This document shows positions 1 through 7,686 of a stretch of 64,000 bases of DNA, in pieces. A program made the translations under genes and the position numbers. The notes under the pieces are model-generated. The model worked only from the letters and a program-made list of their open reading frames with translations. It was not told the DNA's origin and did no database searches. Position 1 is the first letter of the stretch. Every line of letters starts with the position of its first letter. Source of the stretch: Myroides sp. N17-2 (GTDB lineage Bacteria > Bacteroidota > Bacteroidia > Flavobacteriales > Flavobacteriaceae); contig NZ_NSGJ01000004.1 in assembly GCF_002286775.1 (NCBI RefSeq), positions 124,001 to 188,000 of the forward strand, read 5' to 3'.

Positions 1-195
1 GCCTATATCTTTTGGCAAATCCTGAAAGGGCAAGGTACTTCTGCTCAGAATGACGTAGTCCTTGCTAACAGTGCATTAGCCATTAATACCTACTACCCTG
101 AACTAAGCATTTTAGAAGCAAAAGAAAGAGCAAAAGAATCGCTATTAGGTGGAAAAGCAAAAGAGAAGTTTGAGATATTAAAAGAGATACGATGA
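1..195 (+). CDS. trpD: anthranilate phosphoribosyltransferase, C-terminal part (cut by window edge)
   Basis: The first 64 codons read in frame from base 1 to a TGA at 193-195. The peptide has the TrpD C-terminal signature: a Lys-Gly-Gln-Gly-Thr-Ser-Ala-Gln-Asn-Asp stretch followed by VVLANSALAI, then a helical tail. TrpD transfers phosphoribose from PRPP to anthranilate, the second step of tryptophan synthesis. Its stop overlaps the trpC start by 4 bases (ATGA), which suggests coupled translation. Only the last fifth or so of the protein is visible, so catalytic residues cannot be checked. Confidence 0.9.
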   Translation, partial: AYIFWQILKGQGTSAQNDVVLANSALAINTYYPELSILEAKERAKESLLGGKAKEKFEILKEIR

Positions 196-980
196 AAATA
201 CTAGAACAAATAAAAGCACATAAGCTAATCGAAATAGAACAACGCAAGGCTATAAAGAGCATTACTGACCTGAGAAATTCTCCTTTATACAGCAGAACGC
301 CTATTGACTATAAATCAGCTATACTAGCGAAGAATAATAGAGCTATCATTGCTGAGTTTAAGAGACAGTCACCTTCTAAGGGAATCATCCATCCTAATGC
401 AGACATTCACAGCATCGTGAAAGGATATGAGGCTGCAGGAGCTTCTGCATTATCTATATTAAATGACAGTCACTTCTTCGGTGCCCTAGCTACAGACTTC
501 TCTGACGCTAGAGCAACGGTAAACTTGCCTTTATTACAGAAAGACTTTATCCTAGACGAATACCAACTAGAAGAAGCGAAATCTATCGGAGCAGATGCTA
601 TTCTCCTAATCGCAAAGATACTTCCTGTAGAGCGTGTGAAGAAACTAGCAGATTACGCACATCAGTTGGGTTTACAAGTACTGTTAGAGACACATACAGA
701 ACAGGAGATAACAGATCACCTGCACACAGAGTTTGACCTTATCGGGATCAATAACCGTGATCTAAATACATTCGAAGTGAATATACAGCACAGCATTGCC
801 TTAGCTAATCTACTACCTCAGCAGGCTGTGAAGATAGCAGAAAGCGGAATACAAGATGCAGCTACTTTATTAGAATTGGCTAACAACGGATTTGCAGGGT
901 TCTTAATGGGAGAATACTTTATGAAACACGCTAATCCTCCTGAGCAATTACGCTTATTACAAGAGGAGATAAAAAGATAA
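192..980 (+). CDS. trpC: indole-3-glycerol-phosphate synthase
   Basis: A 262-residue single-domain TIM barrel, normal for monofunctional TrpC. It closes the indole ring from carboxyphenylamino-deoxyribulose phosphate. Family motifs are in order: EFKRQSPSKG (about 55-64, catalytic Lys and phosphate-site Ser), LLQKDFI (114-120), LLETHTE (164-170), GINNRDL (185-191) and IAESGI near 215-220. The start overlaps the trpD stop. The next gene begins 7 bases downstream, so this is part of a continuous operon. In many proteobacteria trpC is fused to trpF; here they are separate. Confidence 0.97.
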   Translation: MKILEQIKAHKLIEIEQRKAIKSITDLRNSPLYSRTPIDYKSAILAKNNRAIIAEFKRQSPSKGIIHPNADIHSIVKGYEAAGASALSILNDSHFFGALATDFSDARATVNLPLLQKDFILDEYQLEEAKSIGADAILLIAKILPVERVKKLADYAHQLGLQVLLETHTEQEITDHLHTEFDLIGINNRDLNTFEVNIQHSIALANLLPQQAVKIAESGIQDAATLLELANNGFAGFLMGEYFMKHANPPEQLRLLQEEIKR

Positions 981-987
981 GTGAATT

Positions 988-1623
988 ATGAAGAAGATAA
1001 AAATATGTGGAATGTTTAACCCTGATAATATCAATGCTGTAGGACAAGAAGATATTGATCTAATGGGGTTCATCTTTTATCCGAAGTCCAAGCGATTTGT
1101 AGCAGAAGATATCAACACTGCTGTTGATAACCTACCATCACATATTAAGAAAGTAGGAGTCTTCGTTAATGCGATAAGAGAAGATGTCATGCAAAAGGTA
1201 GAACAATATCACTTAGACTATATCCAACTTCACGGTGATGAGACCCCTGAGGAATGCCAATATTATCAACAGCAACATATCAACGTAATCAAAGCATTCT
1301 CTATAGGTACAACACTAGATTTAGATAAGGTAGCAGACTATAGCCCATATTGTACATTATTTGTCTTTGATACCCCTACTGCTGATTATGGGGGAAGTGG
1401 AAAGACATTTGACTGGCAAGTCTTAAAACAATATAAAGCAGATACTCCTTATCTACTCAGTGGAGGATTAGGAACACATAATATAACACAAGCACTCTTA
1501 CTAACAGACGAGCGATTAATAGGCTTCGACGTCAATAGCAAATTAGAGAATAAACAATATCAAAAAGACATTAAACAAGTACAACTACTCGTAAACAACA
1601 TAAGAAACTATGAAAGAATTTAA
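988..1623 (+). CDS. trpF: phosphoribosylanthranilate isomerase
   Basis: 211 residues, the usual size for free-standing TrpF. It catalyses the Amadori rearrangement of phosphoribosylanthranilate, just before TrpC. Visible motifs are KICGM with the catalytic Cys at residue 7, IQLHGDE near 80, and [17 protein letters not shown] carrying the catalytic Asp and a phosphate loop. The late GFDVNSKLE replaces the more common GLDVSSGVE. The gene ends inside trpB, overlapping it by 14 bases, a sign of tight coupling within the operon. Confidence 0.96.
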   Translation: MKKIKICGMFNPDNINAVGQEDIDLMGFIFYPKSKRFVAEDINTAVDNLPSHIKKVGVFVNAIREDVMQKVEQYHLDYIQLHGDETPEECQYYQQQHINVIKAFSIGTTLDLDKVADYSPYCTLFVFDTPTADYGGSGKTFDWQVLKQYKADTPYLLSGGLGTHNITQALLLTDERLIGFDVNSKLENKQYQKDIKQVQLLVNNIRNYERI

Positions 1624-2800
1624 CCCAAACGAACAAGGATATTACGGAGAATACGGAGGTTCATTCATCCCTGAGATGCTGTATAAGAATGTATCTGACT
1701 TACAGGAGAATTACCTAGACATTATACAGACAGAAGAGTTCCAACAAGAACTAAACCTCTTATTAAAGGACTATGTAGGTAGACCAACACCCTTATTCTA
1801 CTCTGCTAATCTATCTGCAAAATATAATGCAAAGATTTACTTAAAAAGAGAAGATCTAAATCATACAGGAGCACATAAAATCAACAATACCATAGGACAA
1901 GTACTACTAGCGAAACGCCTTGGCAAAAAGAGAATTATAGCTGAGACAGGGGCAGGACAGCATGGAGTAGCTACTGCTACTACGTGCGCGTTACTAAACC
2001 TAGAATGCACAGTTTTTATGGGAGCACACGACATCGAACGCCAAAAGCCAAACGTAGAGCGTATGCGTATGCTAGGAGCTAAAGTAGTAGCTGCACAGAG
2101 CGGTAGCAAAACGCTTAAAGATGCTACTAATGAAGCAATACGAGAGTGGATTAATAACCCACAGGAGACGTATTATGTGATAGGTTCTGTCGTAGGTCCA
2201 CATCCTTACCCAGATATGGTAGCTAAGTTCCAATCTATCATCAGCAAGGAAATCAAGACGCAGTTAGTAGAGCATGAGGGTACTCCTAATCCTGATTATG
2301 TAGTGGCCTGCGTAGGCGGAGGAAGTAACGCGATGGGAGCATTCTACCACTTTATAGATAACGGTCATACAAAGTTAATCGCTGTAGAAGCAGCAGGTTT
2401 AGGAGTAGAATCGGGTCAAACCGCAGCTACCATTGCTTTGGGAAAACAAGGAATCATACACGGTAGCAAAACATATCTTATACAGACAGAGGATGGGCAG
2501 ATTATCGAGCCTTATTCTATCTCAGCAGGATTAGACTATCCAGGTATAGGACCAGCACACGCATATCTTAGTGATACAGGTAAAATCACAGTGGGTAGTA
2601 TCACAGATGACGAGGCAATCAAAGCTGCTTTTGAACTAACACGCATAGATGGTATTATCCCTGCTCTAGAGTCTGCACACGCCTTAGCCTACCTAAATAA
2701 AATGACACTTAAACCAAGTGATATCGTGGTAGTGAACTTATCAGGGCGTGGAGATAAAGATATGATTACGTACTCTAAATACTTTAATGATGAACAATAG
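1610..2800 (+). CDS. trpB: tryptophan synthase beta subunit
   Basis: 396 residues, typical TrpB1. It is the PLP enzyme joining indole and serine. The PLP lysine is K90 in HTGAHKINN, the substrate loop [11 protein letters not shown] lies at 111-121, and the phosphate-binding GGGSNAMG starts at 236. It forms the alpha2beta2 complex with TrpA encoded next door. It overlaps trpF by 14 bases at the start and trpA by about 14 at the end. Confidence 0.98.
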   Translation: MKEFNPNEQGYYGEYGGSFIPEMLYKNVSDLQENYLDIIQTEEFQQELNLLLKDYVGRPTPLFYSANLSAKYNAKIYLKREDLNHTGAHKINNTIGQVLLAKRLGKKRIIAETGAGQHGVATATTCALLNLECTVFMGAHDIERQKPNVERMRMLGAKVVAAQSGSKTLKDATNEAIREWINNPQETYYVIGSVVGPHPYPDMVAKFQSIISKEIKTQLVEHEGTPNPDYVVACVGGGSNAMGAFYHFIDNGHTKLIAVEAAGLGVESGQTAATIALGKQGIIHGSKTYLIQTEDGQIIEPYSISAGLDYPGIGPAHAYLSDTGKITVGSITDDEAIKAAFELTRIDGIIPALESAHALAYLNKMTLKPSDIVVVNLSGRGDKDMITYSKYFNDEQ

Positions 2801-3560
2801 AATAAACACACTCTTCGAACAGAAGAAGTCAGATATATTATCGATTTACTTCACGGCAGGTTACCCTGCGATAGACGACACATTGACTATCTTAAAACAC
2901 CTAGACTCAGCAGGTGTAGATATGGTAGAGATAGGGATGCCGTTCTCAGACCCTTTAGCTGATGGCCCAGTAATACAGCATAGTAGTGAACAAGCCTTGT
3001 TAAATGGTATTTCGGTAGCTACGTTATTTGAACAGTTAAAAGAGATGAGACAGCATATAAAGATGCCTATTGTCTTAATGGGGTATCTTAATCCTGTATT
3101 GCGTTATGGTATAGAAGCCTTCTTAGTGAAGTGTACAGAAGTCGGTGTAGATGGTATCATCCTACCAGATTTGCCGATGGATTATTACCTCTCTCACTTT
3201 AAACCACTTTGTCTAAAACACAATATCAGCAATGTGATGTTGATAAGTAATGATACTTCAGAAGAGAGAGTGCGCCATATAGACGAACAGACAGAAGGAT
3301 TTATCTACTTAGTATCTTCTAATGGTACGACAGGATCAAACAAATCATTAGATGACCAACAAGCCTATTATAAACACATCCAGAGTCTAGCACTAAAGAA
3401 TCCTACGCTAATCGGATTCGGTGTTAGAGATAAACAGACGTATGAGTTGACCAACCAGTACAGCTCAGGCGCTATCATCGGTACTGCATTTATGAAGCAT
3501 ATTAATGAATATGGGATTACTGAAGAGAGTATCAGTACTTTCGTTAGAAGTATTAGATAG
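2787..3560 (+). CDS. trpA: tryptophan synthase alpha subunit
   Basis: 257 residues, a TIM barrel that cleaves indole-3-glycerol phosphate and channels indole to TrpB. Catalytic Glu48 (MVEIGMPF) and Asp59 (PLADGPVIQ) are present and correctly spaced. Two ATG codons follow each other at 2787 and 2790; either could be the start, and both lie inside the end of trpB. It is the last gene of the trp operon, followed by hairpins at 3626-3657 and 3676-3707. Confidence 0.97.
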   Translation: MMNNRINTLFEQKKSDILSIYFTAGYPAIDDTLTILKHLDSAGVDMVEIGMPFSDPLADGPVIQHSSEQALLNGISVATLFEQLKEMRQHIKMPIVLMGYLNPVLRYGIEAFLVKCTEVGVDGIILPDLPMDYYLSHFKPLCLKHNISNVMLISNDTSEERVRHIDEQTEGFIYLVSSNGTTGSNKSLDDQQAYYKHIQSLALKNPTLIGFGVRDKQTYELTNQYSSGAIIGTAFMKHINEYGITEESISTFVRSIR

Positions 3561-3625
3561 TCACTAAACAGAGTAACCGTATCATATATCGTAATACTGT
3601 TACTATTACACACCTCCTATAACTG

Positions 3626-3657
3626 TTTTAATTAAGGCGAATTCGCCTTAATTAAAA
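3626..3657. repeat. 32-bp perfect palindrome between trp and feo operons
   Basis: Every base from 3626 to 3657 pairs with its mirror position around an AATTC core (GGCGAATTCGCC in the middle, flanked by AT-rich arms ending in TTTT/AAAA). With no loop, it is better read as a DNA dyad or cruciform-prone site than as a simple terminator, though in RNA it would still form a strong hairpin ending in U/A runs. It lies 66 bases after trpA. Confidence 0.85.
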
Positions 3658-3675
3658 GTAGAGCATATACTAAAC

Positions 3676-3709
3676 AAAGAAGGCAACTCACATGAGTTGC
3701 CTTCTTTGT
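3676..3709. terminator. bidirectional terminator for trpA and the feo operon
   Basis: Arms AAAGAAGGCAACTCA (3676-3690) and its exact complement (3693-3707) flank a CA centre, followed by TTTGTT on the plus side and a T-containing tail on the minus side. It lies between the convergent trp and feo operons and can serve both. Confidence 0.8.
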
Positions 3710-3728
3710 TATTATTAAGAATACTATA

Positions 3729-3860
3729 CTAAGAACATCCGCAGCTACCTCCGCCACAAGACCCTTTCTTATTACTATTATTCTTCCAAAAATTCTTTTT
3801 TATCAAATACCCTACTGCAATAATCACAATTGCATAGGCAATTATTTCTTGGTATCCCAT
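3729..3860 (-). CDS. FeoB-associated Cys-rich small membrane protein
   Basis: A 43-residue protein: a hydrophobic helix of about 16 residues (near positions 5-20, IIAYAIVIIAVGYLI), then KKNFWK, then a tail ending CGGGSCGCS. This matches the FeoB-associated Cys-rich membrane proteins often found beside feoB, which may bind iron or tune FeoB; the role is inferred from context. ATG is at 3858-3860 and TAG at 3729-3731. It starts 6 bases after the feoB stop in the same direction, so it is the third gene of the feo operon. Confidence 0.8.
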   Translation of the reverse strand: MGYQEIIAYAIVIIAVGYLIKKNFWKNNSNKKGSCGGGSCGCS

Positions 3861-3866
3861 ATTGTT

Positions 3867-5975
3867 TTATTTTAAGAGTTGATATGCTATAAGTGCAGCG
3901 ATATAAGCTAAGACCGTCATAAATACCAATTGGTAAATAGTCCATTTCCACGACTTAGTCTCTCTGCGTACGATAGCTACTGTAGCAGTACACTGCATCG
4001 CAAAGGCATAGAAAAACATAAGAGATACCCCACTCGCAAGAGTGAATACAGGCTCTCCAGTATCAGGCCATATCTCTGCCGCCATCTTCTGTTTAATACG
4101 TCCATCTTCATCATTCTCATCCCCAGAACCCACGTTATAAATAGTTCCAAGTACTCCGACGAATATCTCACGTCCGACGAATGATGATAGTACAGCGATA
4201 CCTACTTTCCAGTCATACCCTAGAGGTTTAATAACAGGCTCTATGGCTTTCCCTAGAATACTGATATATGAACTCTCTAATTTATAACTTGCTATATGCT
4301 CACTAAGTTCTTCTTCACTTACACCTTTATCTTGATATACTTCAGTGATATGCTCTTCAGCGTTCTCAAAGCGTTCTCCTGGCCCGTGAGCCCCTAAGAA
4401 CCAAATAATAATTGATAATACGAAGATGATCTTACCTGCACCTACTACGAATGCTTTCGTCTTCTCGTACATATTCATCACTACGTTCTTGATGATCGGC
4501 GTACGATAGTTAGGCATTTCGATCACAAAGTAAGATTTGCGTTCGCTCTTAATATACTTGCTCAATGCCCAAGATGACAATAGAGCCGCTAAGAATCCAA
4601 TAAAGTAGAACAATGTCAATGTTAACCCTTGAATACTTAAGAATCCGAAGACACGTGTATCAGGAATTACTAAAGCAATAATGATAATATAAACCGGTAT
4701 ACGCGCAGAACACGTTGTGAATGGCGTTACAAGTATGGTAATCAATCTCTCTTTAGGGTTCTCAATATTACGAGCAGACATAATCGCAGGGATAGCACAC
4801 GCATTACCAGAGATAAGAGGCACAACTGACTTACCACTTAATCCGAAAGGACGCATAAGCTTATCCATTAAGAATACTACTCTACTCATATACCCTGTCT
4901 CCTCTAAAATAGAGATAAACATAAATAAGATAGCGATCTGTGGTATGAACGGCATTACCCCTCCTATACCAGGTACGATACCATCAGCGATAAGATCAGT
5001 CAATTTTCCAGGCTCCATCGTAGCGTGTACCCATGTACTCAGATTAGCGAACTGCTCATCTATCCAATCCATCGGGATACTAGACCACTCGAATATCGCT
5101 TGGAATACTAATGTCATAATACCAAAGAAGATAAGATAACCCCATACTTTATGTGTAAGGATTCTATCTACTTTACTACGTACATCAGTTGCCTTATTTA
5201 CATCTCTAGAATATGTTTCTTTTAATGTATCGTTGATAAACTGATAACGCTTGATTGTTTTTTTGTGTTGAAGCTTTTTGATTTCACTTTCTTCTAAGTG
5301 AACTCCCTTTGCTTCTATTTCTTTCTTCCCGATATTACCAATCTTGATATCCTGAGAATAGATCATCCACAGTTTAAAAACAGAAAGGTTAGAGAATGTC
5401 AAGGCAAGTTTGCTAAAAAACTCTGTGTCTACAGCTGTAGCATTAAGACAAGGCTCTATCGAATGATCTTTATAATCAAGTACAGCTTGTTTTAACTCTT
5501 GTATTCCAAGTTTCTTTTTTGCACTGATAAGAACAACTTTTGTCTTTAGCTTTTGTTCTAGCTCAGCTATCTTAATGCTAATACCTTTTTCCTCCATATT
5601 ATCAGCCATATTAACGGCTAATATAGTAGGAACACCAAGCTCCTTCACTTGAGTAAACAGCAGTAAGTTACGTTTAAGGTTTTCTATGTCAGCTACTACA
5701 ATAGCTACATCAGGAAAGTCTTCGTTCGTAGGATCGAACAATAAGTCTAGTACGATACGCTCATCCTCAGAACTCGCATTAATACTATATGTACCCGGTA
5801 AGTCAATGATAGTGGCATTCACATTATCATCTAACTTCGCTACACCAGATTTCTTATCGACAGTAATACCAGGATAGTTTCCTATCTTATGGTTTAAGCC
5901 TGTTAAGGCATTGAATACAGAGGTTTTCCCTACGTTAGGATTCCCTATTAGGGCAACTTTTATATCTTTTTTCAT
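3867..5975 (-). CDS. feoB: ferrous iron transport protein B
   Basis: 702 residues. The N-terminal G domain has G1 GNPNVGKTS (11-19), G3 DLPG (58-61), G4 NMAD (122-125, a variant of NKxD) and an SAKK G5. A helical GDI-like region follows, then a membrane domain from about residue 275 to the end with paired gate segments. It moves Fe2+ across the inner membrane. A large polar loop rich in Glu lies near residues 535-570. It is co-transcribed after feoA (26-base gap) and before the small Cys-rich protein. Confidence 0.97.
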   Translation of the reverse strand: MKKDIKVALIGNPNVGKTSVFNALTGLNHKIGNYPGITVDKKSGVAKLDDNVNATIIDLPGTYSINASSEDERIVLDLLFDPTNEDFPDVAIVVADIENLKRNLLLFTQVKELGVPTILAVNMADNMEEKGISIKIAELEQKLKTKVVLISAKKKLGIQELKQAVLDYKDHSIEPCLNATAVDTEFFSKLALTFSNLSVFKLWMIYSQDIKIGNIGKKEIEAKGVHLEESEIKKLQHKKTIKRYQFINDTLKETYSRDVNKATDVRSKVDRILTHKVWGYLIFFGIMTLVFQAIFEWSSIPMDWIDEQFANLSTWVHATMEPGKLTDLIADGIVPGIGGVMPFIPQIAILFMFISILEETGYMSRVVFLMDKLMRPFGLSGKSVVPLISGNACAIPAIMSARNIENPKERLITILVTPFTTCSARIPVYIIIIALVIPDTRVFGFLSIQGLTLTLFYFIGFLAALLSSWALSKYIKSERKSYFVIEMPNYRTPIIKNVVMNMYEKTKAFVVGAGKIIFVLSIIIWFLGAHGPGERFENAEEHITEVYQDKGVSEEELSEHIASYKLESSYISILGKAIEPVIKPLGYDWKVGIAVLSSFVGREIFVGVLGTIYNVGSGDENDEDGRIKQKMAAEIWPDTGEPVFTLASGVSLMFFYAFAMQCTATVAIVRRETKSWKWTIYQLVFMTVLAYIAALIAYQLLK

Positions 5976-6001
5976 TAACTACTTATAATATCTTAATCTA
6001 A

Positions 6002-6232
6002 TTAGCCTACTAGGTCTACTTGTATCTCTCTAGCTAATTCTTTGCGAATAGATAAATGCGTATCATTAATACACAAATATATTGGGTCTCCTAAAGGTGC
6101 AACCTCTAGAAGCTCTACGGCGTTACCTGGTAAACATCCCATCTCCAATAATTTTAAAGGAACCTTCTGCATATCAAAGTCTGCAATAACACCTTTCTCA
6201 TTTCTTTTCAATAAGTCTAAAGTTGTACTCAC
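6002..6232 (-). CDS. feoA: ferrous iron transport protein A (SH3-like)
   Basis: A small SH3-fold cytoplasmic partner of FeoB with the typical LLEMGCLPGNAVELLEVAPLG core and a terminal IQVDLVG. The longest frame starts at a TTG at 6259, but that TTG is the end of a perfect -7 box (TAAATTTG on the minus strand, 6257-6264). I therefore place the start at the GTG at 6230-6232, giving a 76-residue protein beginning with Ser-Thr-Thr-Leu-Asp, the normal FeoA length. It leads the feoAB operon. Start confidence is moderate; identity is high. Confidence 0.9.
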   Translation of the reverse strand: MSTTLDLLKRNEKGVIADFDMQKVPLKLLEMGCLPGNAVELLEVAPLGDPIYLCINDTHLSIRKELAREIQVDLVG

Positions 6233-6256
6233 CTTATTTAGATTTAATTTATATTG

Positions 6257-6264
6257 CAAATTTA
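6257..6264 (-). promoter_or_regulatory. -7 box of the feo operon
   Basis: The minus strand reads TAAATTTG, a full match to the Bacteroidetes TAnnTTTG -7 element, 25 bases ahead of the proposed feoA GTG. No clear -33 TTTG is seen. Just upstream, around 6294-6305, is an AGATT-A-AATCT dyad that could be an operator for a metal-responsive regulator of the DtxR type. That reading is speculative. Confidence 0.6.
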
Positions 6265-6305
6265 GTCAATAAAAAAGATTTAAGAAGTATTATTTAGATT
6301 AAATC

Positions 6306-6600
6306 TCATAATAAAAACTACTAATAAGCTTACTTACACCTTTTTCTACCCTAGTAAAAGTGATATTCTACACAATACTTACAACAATAAACGGAAATCA
6401 TACAAATAACAAAAGAAACTAAACTTTCTTGTTAATGAAAATTTGCAAAAACTAATTGACTTTTATATGATTCTTGCGAAACGTTGCCCATTCCTAGCCT
6501 ATTCATAGAACAATACTTGCTCAGAAGGCTTCTTTCAGCAAGAACACCGCTAGCGTACTTCTAGCATACCTCAACAATCATACTCATAAAGAAACACCCA
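6306..6600. other. gene-free region between feoA and SCO1 gene
   Basis: No convincing gene. One local hairpin stands out: arms CTTGCT (6516-6521) and AGCAAG (6537-6542), with inner AGAA/TTCT pairing. ATGATTCTTG near 6468 and its near-complement at 6570-6580 loosely bracket it. It may be a degenerate palindromic repeat; it does not match the 160-bp family clearly. Confidence 0.4.
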
Positions 6601-6606
6601 TAAAAA

Positions 6607-6634
6607 AACCACTTAGCTATTTAGTTAAGTGGTT
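6607..6634 (-). terminator. terminator of the SCO1 gene
   Basis: AACCACTTA (6607-6615) pairs with TAAGTGGTT (6626-6634). On the minus strand the hairpin is followed by a run of seven T (complement of 6602-6608). It lies 24 bases past the SCO1-family stop. Confidence 0.8.
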
Positions 6635-6657
6635 GATCTATTTTATAAAGTACAAGA

Positions 6658-7368
6658 TTACTTTTTCTTGCTCTGTTCATGTTTATAAAGCCATTGGATA
6701 TCTTCCCATAGCTGTTGCATATTCTTAGTTTCTTCATCTGGCGTATCAAGATTAGTACCATCATAGAATCCTCTAATACGTCCACTACCATCTACTAAAA
6801 CGAAGTTTTCGGTATGAACCATATCATACATCTCTTCAGGAGATCCTGTCTTAACTGCTAGATAAGAGTTACGAGCGATGTGATAGATATCACGCTTATT
6901 ACCAGTTACCAAATTCCATACCTTATCATCTGCACCTTTGTGAATAGCGTATTCTTTAAGCACTGGAACGCTATCTATATCAGGCGTTACAGAATGTGAT
7001 AATAACTTCACACCAGGAGTCTGTTTAATCTTCTCTTGTAGCCATACCATATTATCGCTCATAATAGGGCAAATAGTAGTACAAGTAGTAAAGAAGAAGT
7101 CCGCCACATAAATATGTCCATCATAATCTTTATTCGTAATGGTATCTCCATTCTGATTAAAGAACTGATAAGCCTCTATTCTGTGCTTTTGTTTATTCGC
7201 TTCATGCTGTATTAAACTATCTACCATCTCAGGGTTTACCATAGCTGGTGTATATACAGGCAATGATTTTCTATACTTAAGCGCATTGTAAAACATAAAC
7301 ATGATTCCAACGCATAAAAGGAAGAAGAAAATAAAAAAGTATTTATATTTCTTGAAAAAGTGTAACAT
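6658..7368 (-). CDS. SCO1/SenC family copper chaperone-like protein
   Basis: 236 residues with one N-terminal membrane helix (about 10-28) and a thioredoxin-fold domain facing the periplasm. The copper-binding CxxxC is C96-TTI-C100 in FFFTTCTTICP, and the third ligand is H185 in MVHTENF, the expected SCO1 arrangement. These proteins help mature the CuA centre of cytochrome c oxidase. It stands alone here, with no oxidase genes nearby, under its own promoter and terminator. Confidence 0.9.
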   Translation of the reverse strand: MLHFFKKYKYFFIFFFLLCVGIMFMFYNALKYRKSLPVYTPAMVNPEMVDSLIQHEANKQKHRIEAYQFFNQNGDTITNKDYDGHIYVADFFFTTCTTICPIMSDNMVWLQEKIKQTPGVKLLSHSVTPDIDSVPVLKEYAIHKGADDKVWNLVTGNKRDIYHIARNSYLAVKTGSPEEMYDMVHTENFVLVDGSGRIRGFYDGTNLDTPDEETKNMQQLWEDIQWLYKHEQSKKK

Positions 7369-7385
7369 TTCTATAAGAGTTTCGA

Positions 7386-7393
7386 CAAACTTA
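7386..7393 (-). promoter_or_regulatory. -7 box of the SCO1 gene
   Basis: The minus strand reads TAAGTTTG, a full match to TAnnTTTG, 17 bases ahead of the ATG. No matching -33 box is seen. Confidence 0.55.
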
Positions 7394-7485
7394 CAAAATA
7401 CGTTTTAACCTAAAGGTTAAAGACATGATAAATACAAGATATCTTATTTATATGACGTAACTCTGCGATAATTAAAGATATTTTC

Positions 7486-7493
7486 TATTTTTG
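7486..7493 (+). promoter_or_regulatory. -7 box ahead of repeat copy A and the M13 peptidase gene
   Basis: TATTTTTG matches TAnnTTTG, with an imperfect TCTG about 20 bp upstream (7462-7465). Transcription from it would begin within a few bases of the left end of repeat copy A, so the whole palindrome would form the first 160 or so bases of the mRNA. The same box sits at the same distance from repeat copy D. Confidence 0.6.
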
Positions 7494-7496
7494 TTA

Positions 7497-7654
7497 TAAC
7501 CGTAAATCTTCAGATAACGTTTAAACGAGAATGAATTGTACAAAACAGAGCAAAATTAGTGACTAAAGCACACTTTAGTGTGGTTTTAGAGCTAATTGAA
7601 GCTATGTAAAGTAGAATTGATTCGCAGTAAATGGTGGTTGCAGATTTAAGGTTA
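7497..7654 (+). repeat. 160-bp palindromic interspersed repeat, copy A
   Basis: 158 bp between TAACC and GGTTA ends. The ends are inverted (TAACCgTAAATCT against AGATTTAaGGTTA) and the inner arms keep pairing towards the centre, CACACTTTAGTGTG at 7569-7582, which lies exactly at the midpoint. Other copies have CATACTATAGTATG there: the T-to-C change is matched by A-to-G on the other arm, so pairing is kept. Plus orientation is defined by the TTTTAGAGCTAAT arm lying right of centre. It fills the space between promoter box and M13 gene. Confidence 0.85.
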
Positions 7655-7686
7655 TATATCAATCGACACAAAATCAATTTTATACT

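Noticed and set aside
3368..3613. 81-residue minus-strand frame antisense to trpA
   Set aside because: It is a shadow of trpA on the opposite strand with no independent support.
7583..7600. GTTTTAGAGCTA in repeat copies A and C resembles the start of a Cas9-type CRISPR repeat or tracrRNA anti-repeat
   Set aside because: The match is only about 12 bases and lies within one arm of the 160-bp palindrome, where it pairs with the other arm. There is no spacer array or cas gene nearby.
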